Below, piece by piece: positions 4,399-7,737 of a stretch of DNA of 7,737 bases (position 1 is the first letter of the stretch; each line of letters begins with the position of its first letter). Made by a program: the position numbers and the translations under genes. Source of the stretch: Candidatus Fibrimonadales bacterium (GTDB lineage Bacteria > Fibrobacterota > Fibrobacteria > Fibrobacterales > Fibrobacteraceae); NCBI GenBank assembly GCA_009788135.1, contig WQSA01000035.1, positions 2,798 to 10,534 of the forward strand, written 5' to 3'. Below the pieces are notes generated by a model. That model did not search any database and was not told the DNA's origin. It saw nothing but the letters and a program-made list of their open reading frames with translations.

Positions 4399-5433
4399 AT
4401 GAAAAAAACAGTCTATGTTTTTATGGGCGGTCCCAGCGCTGAACACCAGGTTTCTCTTGTAAGCGGAACCGGAGTAGTCAGAGCTTTGGACGTTAGCAAA
4501 TACGCGGTGCATCCAGTGCTTATAGCGCAGGATGGTCTTTGGACTTGGGGAAGCAAACCGCTTAGCCCCTATCAGAGCCAAAATTTCAGCGTGAATTTTT
4601 TCAGCGGCGCAGAAAATGGAATGCGAAAAGAAATGCGCCCATCGCTGGAAGAACTCAAACCGATGGACATAGCGTTTTTGGCTATGCACGGCCGCTTTGG
4701 CGAAGACGGACATCTTCAAGCTATACTGGATTATGCTGGAATTCCATATACGGGCAGCGGAATGCTTGCCAGCGCGCTCGCTATGGACAAGATTAAGAGC
4801 AAGGAAATTTACAAGGCAAACTCAATTCCAACTGCGAATTTTAGAATTTGGCATAGGACAAATTTTTCGCAAGAAGTGCTGGAAGAAGCATTTGACAATT
4901 TAGGTTCTATTCTTGTGATTAAAGATCCGCTTGGCGGTTCTTCTTTGGATATGGGATTTGCAAGAGACATTGAAGAAGCTGGCTCGCTTTGCGAAAAGCT
5001 TTTTGTAAAAAGCAGCGAGCTTTTGGTGGAGCAATTCATACCAGGCAGAGAGACTACTTGCACTTACATAGAAGGCTGCACGCCGCTGCCGCCAACGGAA
5101 ATTAAAATGACTACCAGAGATTTTTTTGATTATGAAGCAAAATACAATGGCGAAGTCGTAGAAGTAACCCCCGCAGAATTTTCTGCGGAGCTACTGATGG
5201 AAATTCAATCTTTTGCTCACAGGGCTCACGTTGCTCTTGGCTGCGAAGTTTACAGCCGCACGGATATGATTATAAACAAAGATGACAAGATTTTTGTGCT
5301 GGAAACCAATACGCTTCCAGGCATGACTCCAACATCTTTTGTTCCCCAACAAGCAAAGCACATAGGCTTGGACTATGTAGCTTTGGTGGAAACTTTGATT
5401 GAAAAGAGCTTGACAAAACCAAAAGGGCGGTAG
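4399..5433 (+). CDS. ddl: D-alanine--D-alanine ligase (ATP-grasp)
   Basis: Joins two D-Ala using ATP to make the dipeptide that MurF adds to the peptidoglycan precursor; cytosolic. At 344 residues it is in the usual range. Motifs: MGGPSAEHQVSLVSG (9-23) with the substrate-binding E15; LAMHGRFGEDG (94-104); GIPYTGSG..ASALAMDK (114-131); the ATP loop KDPLGGSS (175-182); EQFIPGRE (211-218); DYEAKY (244-249); and RTDM....LETNTLPGMTPTS (287-313), whose D289, E302 and N304 match the metal ligands. Y249 corresponds to E. coli DdlB Y216, the residue that favours D-Ala-D-Ala over D-Ala-D-Lac, so an ordinary vancomycin-sensitive product is expected. Two oddities in the ATP loop: KDP instead of KP, and SSLDMG where SSxGM is usual. 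The start is chosen by the strong upstream ribosome site. It is the last gene of the operon and overlaps the convergent neighbour by 61 bp. Confidence 0.96.
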   Translation: MKKTVYVFMGGPSAEHQVSLVSGTGVVRALDVSKYAVHPVLIAQDGLWTWGSKPLSPYQSQNFSVNFFSGAENGMRKEMRPSLEELKPMDIAFLAMHGRFGEDGHLQAILDYAGIPYTGSGMLASALAMDKIKSKEIYKANSIPTANFRIWHRTNFSQEVLEEAFDNLGSILVIKDPLGGSSLDMGFARDIEEAGSLCEKLFVKSSELLVEQFIPGRETTCTYIEGCTPLPPTEIKMTTRDFFDYEAKYNGEVVEVTPAEFSAELLMEIQSFAHRAHVALGCEVYSRTDMIINKDDKIFVLETNTLPGMTPTSFVPQQAKHIGLDYVALVETLIEKSLTKPKGR

Positions 5434-6197
5434 GTTAGCTTGGCTTGGCGCAAGCCTTCGTCTCCTAAATCTTGCTCTCTGTTTATGTAAATTATATTCT
5501 CAGGAATTGTTTTCGCAAATTCCTGGTTTATATATTGGTAAACGCCTTTGTATTTATCCAAGGCTTTTTCAAAATGCACAGCGAAACTCTCTCCGTCTGC
5601 CAGAACCTCGCCCTGGCAATAGCCAACCGGGTTTCCATCCACATAAAAAACCAAACCGCTGAAACCCAAAACTTCATGCAGCTCCAAACCTTCTTTTGCA
5701 GCATCGTAATCAGCACGTTTGCCCCACTCGTTCAAAACAAGCATGGCATCTTTTATGGTATTCTTGTCCAGAATTTTTGTTTCTCTATGCGGATGTGCTT
5801 TTATAAAAGCGTTTACCAAATTTCTCTTCTTTTGAAAATTCTTGCCAGGCAATTCTGCCAAATCTGTTCGCAAATAAAGATATTCAAAATTGTCGCGGTC
5901 TTCGGTTGCATTTAACGTTTTTGCTTGTTCTTCCGATATGCCTTTCCAAAACTTGTATTTTTCCAGCAATTCATCTATCTTTTCTTTTGGCGGAAGCTCG
6001 CCGAATATTGAAAAAAAGGTTCTTCCTTTGCCGTCTATTCCTGCTGTAATTAAAGTCGTTTCCGAAATAGATATTTTAAAATCGTATTTTTTGCGAAATA
6101 GATAAAGATTTCCAAAAGCAAACGATGAGATGTTGCTTTTGGATTTTGAGATCATTGTTTGGATTTGCTCTTGCAAGTCTAAACTTATTGGATGCAT
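5373..6197 (-). CDS. DUF2156 (phosphatidylglycerol lysyltransferase C-terminal-like, GNAT-fold) protein
   Basis: A 274-residue cytosolic protein with the DUF2156/LPG_synthase_C pattern throughout: FGNLYLFR (28-35); YLYLRTDLAELPGKNF (106-121) followed by KKRN (123-126); FYVDGNPVGYCQGE (184-197); VHFEKA (207-212); YINREQDLGDEGLRQAK (237-253). The fold is a tandem GNAT, and MprF-type relatives transfer an aminoacyl group from charged tRNA to phosphatidylglycerol. This protein lacks the membrane part of MprF, so the substrate is unknown; stand-alone DUF2156 proteins are mostly uncharacterised. The frame is open to a TTG at 6245 that would overlap the chemoreceptor's end; the first ATG (6197) is preferred, though its ribosome site (AAG) is weak and the longer form cannot be excluded. 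It lies 28 bases downstream of the chemoreceptor gene and is probably co-transcribed with it. Confidence 0.85.
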   Translation of the reverse strand: MHPISLDLQEQIQTMISKSKSNISSFAFGNLYLFRKKYDFKISISETTLITAGIDGKGRTFFSIFGELPPKEKIDELLEKYKFWKGISEEQAKTLNATEDRDNFEYLYLRTDLAELPGKNFQKKRNLVNAFIKAHPHRETKILDKNTIKDAMLVLNEWGKRADYDAAKEGLELHEVLGFSGLVFYVDGNPVGYCQGEVLADGESFAVHFEKALDKYKGVYQYINQEFAKTIPENIIYINREQDLGDEGLRQAKLTYRPFGFVKLFSIKVSTKAT

Positions 6198-6225
6198 TGA
6201 CTTGAATTTAGAAAAAGTCTGATGC

Positions 6226-7737
6226 TCACACTTTGAACTGTTCAACGGTATGCTTTAGCTCTCCTGCAATCCTCGCCAAGTCTCCTGCACTCTGATTTAC
6301 CTGAGCAGCACCCTGAGCGCTTTCCTTGGCCGCAGAGCTCATACTTGTAACATTGCTGCTAACATTGGTTGCTCCTTTTGCCGCTTCGCCGGCGTTGCGG
6401 CTTACATCGGTGGCTCCCTTGGCTACCTCGCCTATGGAACTTGCCACGCGCTTCGCACCCGTGTTCGCCTGGGCTACGTTGCTCGCAATCTCGTTGCTAG
6501 CTTTGGTCTGCTGGTCAACGTGCCCGACTATGGCCTCCACGGACTGGTTGATTTTGACGATTATCTCAGAGACATCGCGAATAACAGTTACGGCGTCGTT
6601 TGTTCCGCTCTGGATGCCTTCTATGCGGCGGGCAATGTCGTCTGCACTTTTAGCGCTCTGGTTGGCAAGCTCCTTGATTTCGCCAGCCACCACTGCAAAT
6701 CCTTTGCCAGCCTCGCCTGCAGACGCGGCTTCGATGGTGGCGTTCAATGCAAGGAGGTTTGTTTTGTCTGCGATTCTCTTGATTACATCGGTCACCTGGC
6801 CAATCTCTTTAGCTGCAAGCCCAAGCTTGTTCATAACGCCGGTTGCTTCTCCGGATTTCGTTGTTGCGTCTGTTGCTACTTTGCGCACTTCGCTGGTATT
6901 GCTGGCAATCTGGCTTATGCTTGCGCTCATCTGTTCAATCGCGCTTGCGATGGTGTTCATGTTTGCACTCATCTCTTCTGCTGCGCTCGCAACTTCGCTT
7001 GCGTTTGCGCTCGCCTGCTCTGAGCCGCTTGCCATTGCACTGATGTTCACCGCCATCTGCTCTGTGGTGCTGGCTATCGTGGTGCTCTGGTTAACTACTT
7101 CTTCTGCGCCGCTTGCAAGCTGGCGACTAACGGAAGATAGCTCCTCTGAAGCTCCGGCCAAAGTGTCTGAATTCATGAGCATACCTTTCAAAATGCCCTG
7201 AATTTTTTCAAAGAAATGGTTAACAGAATAAGACACAATTCCAATTTCGTCTTGCTGCTCAACTTCTGCACGGGCGCGCATATCCCCGTCTTCGCCCTTC
7301 TTCAAAGTTTCAACAACCTTGTTCAGAGGCCCTGTTATGGAGAAGGTCATAATAAAGCCTATGCCGATAGATATAATTATCATAACAACCATAATGGCTA
7401 TGCTAATTTTCCTCGCATTTCCGTAAACATTGTTGCTAACGGAATTTATATTTGCCGCCTTCTTTTCCTTTAAGAGCGTAAATTGCTCGTCATACTTGGA
7501 AACCATTTCTCTGCTGGCTGTCAATTCCTGCGGAATAACACGCTCTGCTCCATGGTTCAGGTCGTCAATATATACGTCGAATCTTTCCGAGTATTCGTCC
7601 AAATATCTTTTGACATTTGCCGCAATATCTTTGGCCTCATCGGTCAGCGTTATTTTTTCTTCTTTGGCATAAACATTGCGCATCTCGGTTACAAGCGAAT
7701 CCTTTCGTCGCTGGATTACACTTCTTTCTTCCGGAGT
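6226..7737 (-). CDS. Methyl-accepting chemotaxis protein, 4HB-HAMP-MCP type (5' end beyond window)
   Basis: The frame stays open past the ATG at 7683 to the right edge, adding 18 codons (TPEERSVIQRRK...), so the gene begins outside the window and 503 residues are visible. Order in window numbering: rest of a helical periplasmic sensor, four-helix-bundle-like (1 to about 108); second membrane helix (about 110-133, IAIMVVMIIISIGIGFIM); HAMP (about 134-186, with DEIGIVSYSVN); and a long coiled-coil signalling domain. The hairpin tip, IADKTNLLALNATIEAASAG (322-341) followed by EAGKGFAVVAGEIKELA, binds CheA/CheW. The tip has EAASAGE where enteric receptors have EAARAGE. The arms are long (about 22 heptads each by rough count, as in class 44H). 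The protein ends VEQFKV with no NWETF-type CheR/CheB tether. The missing first membrane helix and most of the sensor mean the ligand is unknown. Confidence 0.95.
   Translation of the reverse strand, partial: TPEERSVIQRRKDSLVTEMRNVYAKEEKITLTDEAKDIAANVKRYLDEYSERFDVYIDDLNHGAERVIPQELTASREMVSKYDEQFTLLKEKKAANINSVSNNVYGNARKISIAIMVVMIIISIGIGFIMTFSITGPLNKVVETLKKGEDGDMRARAEVEQQDEIGIVSYSVNHFFEKIQGILKGMLMNSDTLAGASEELSSVSRQLASGAEEVVNQSTTIASTTEQMAVNISAMASGSEQASANASEVASAAEEMSANMNTIASAIEQMSASISQIASNTSEVRKVATDATTKSGEATGVMNKLGLAAKEIGQVTDVIKRIADKTNLLALNATIEAASAGEAGKGFAVVAGEIKELANQSAKSADDIARRIEGIQSGTNDAVTVIRDVSEIIVKINQSVEAIVGHVDQQTKASNEIASNVAQANTGAKRVASSIGEVAKGATDVSRNAGEAAKGATNVSSNVTSMSSAAKESAQGAAQVNQSAGDLARIAGELKHTVEQFKV

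Noticed and set aside
4399..5433. D-Ala-D-Lac (vancomycin-resistance type) ligase
   Set aside because: The DYEAKY loop keeps the Tyr at the DdlB Y216 position, and no van-type neighbours are present.
5442..5456. GGCTTG-GCG-CAAGCC hairpin just after the ddl stop, as a terminator
   Set aside because: The stem is only 6 bp, no T-run follows, and it lies in a conserved coding stretch (GLRQAK) of the convergent gene. Coding constraint explains it.
5472..5915. Plus-strand 147-residue open frame
   Set aside because: Antisense to the DUF2156 gene, which has strong motifs along its whole length.
6326..7201. Plus-strand 291-residue open frame
   Set aside because: It is antisense to the repetitive coiled-coil of the chemoreceptor. 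The Leu/Ala/Ser-rich translation is the expected shadow of such a sequence.

Overview
The window looks like chromosomal DNA from a Gram-negative, chemotactic bacterium. The composition is moderately AT-rich: hand counts give about 49% GC in part of ddl and about 30% in the region right of polA. A 31-residue AURKAIP1/COX24-type ribosomal peptide, common in the Bacteroidota/Fibrobacterota side of the tree, occurs together with a methyl-accepting chemotaxis protein. This suggests a Fibrobacterota-like or other FCB-group organism. That is an inference from gene content, not a placement.

Layout. (1) 1-375, minus: the first 125 codons of polA (5'-nuclease domain of DNA polymerase I), cut by the window edge and preceded by a good sigma-70 type promoter. 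(2) 456-1554, minus: an AT-rich accessory patch. It holds a stand-alone protein resembling the toxin-like C-terminal domain of phage MuF proteins, read from a strong promoter that would give a nearly leaderless mRNA. It also holds a decayed hipA kinase, of which only the N-terminal subdomain and the C-terminal helices remain, in different frames, with the catalytic core gone. (3) 1621-5433, plus: a tightly packed six-gene transcription unit. It starts at a near-consensus promoter and runs: tiny mS38/bS22-like ribosomal protein, RdgB/Ham1 nucleotide-pool cleaner, two unrecognised small proteins (the second looks like a degenerate receiver domain), membrane-anchored M23 peptidoglycan endopeptidase, and D-Ala-D-Ala ligase. 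Neighbouring genes overlap or lie 1-12 bases apart, and several look translationally coupled. (4) 5373-7737, minus: a DUF2156 (LPG_synthase_C-like, GNAT-fold) protein downstream of a 4HB-HAMP-MCP chemoreceptor that runs off the right edge. The DUF2156 gene converges on ddl and overlaps its 3' end by 61 bp.

How the genes fit together. The plus-strand operon links a ribosome component, sanitation of deaminated nucleotides, and peptidoglycan precursor synthesis and remodelling. It reads as a growth-linked housekeeping unit, with the two unknown proteins as candidate accessory factors. The region between polA and this operon has collected toxin-like and toxin-antitoxin-derived genes, at least one of them dead. 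The most informative observations are the tiny ribosomal gene heading the operon, the solitary MuF-C-like gene with its leaderless promoter, the gutted hipA, and the receiver-like protein lacking phosphorylation residues.
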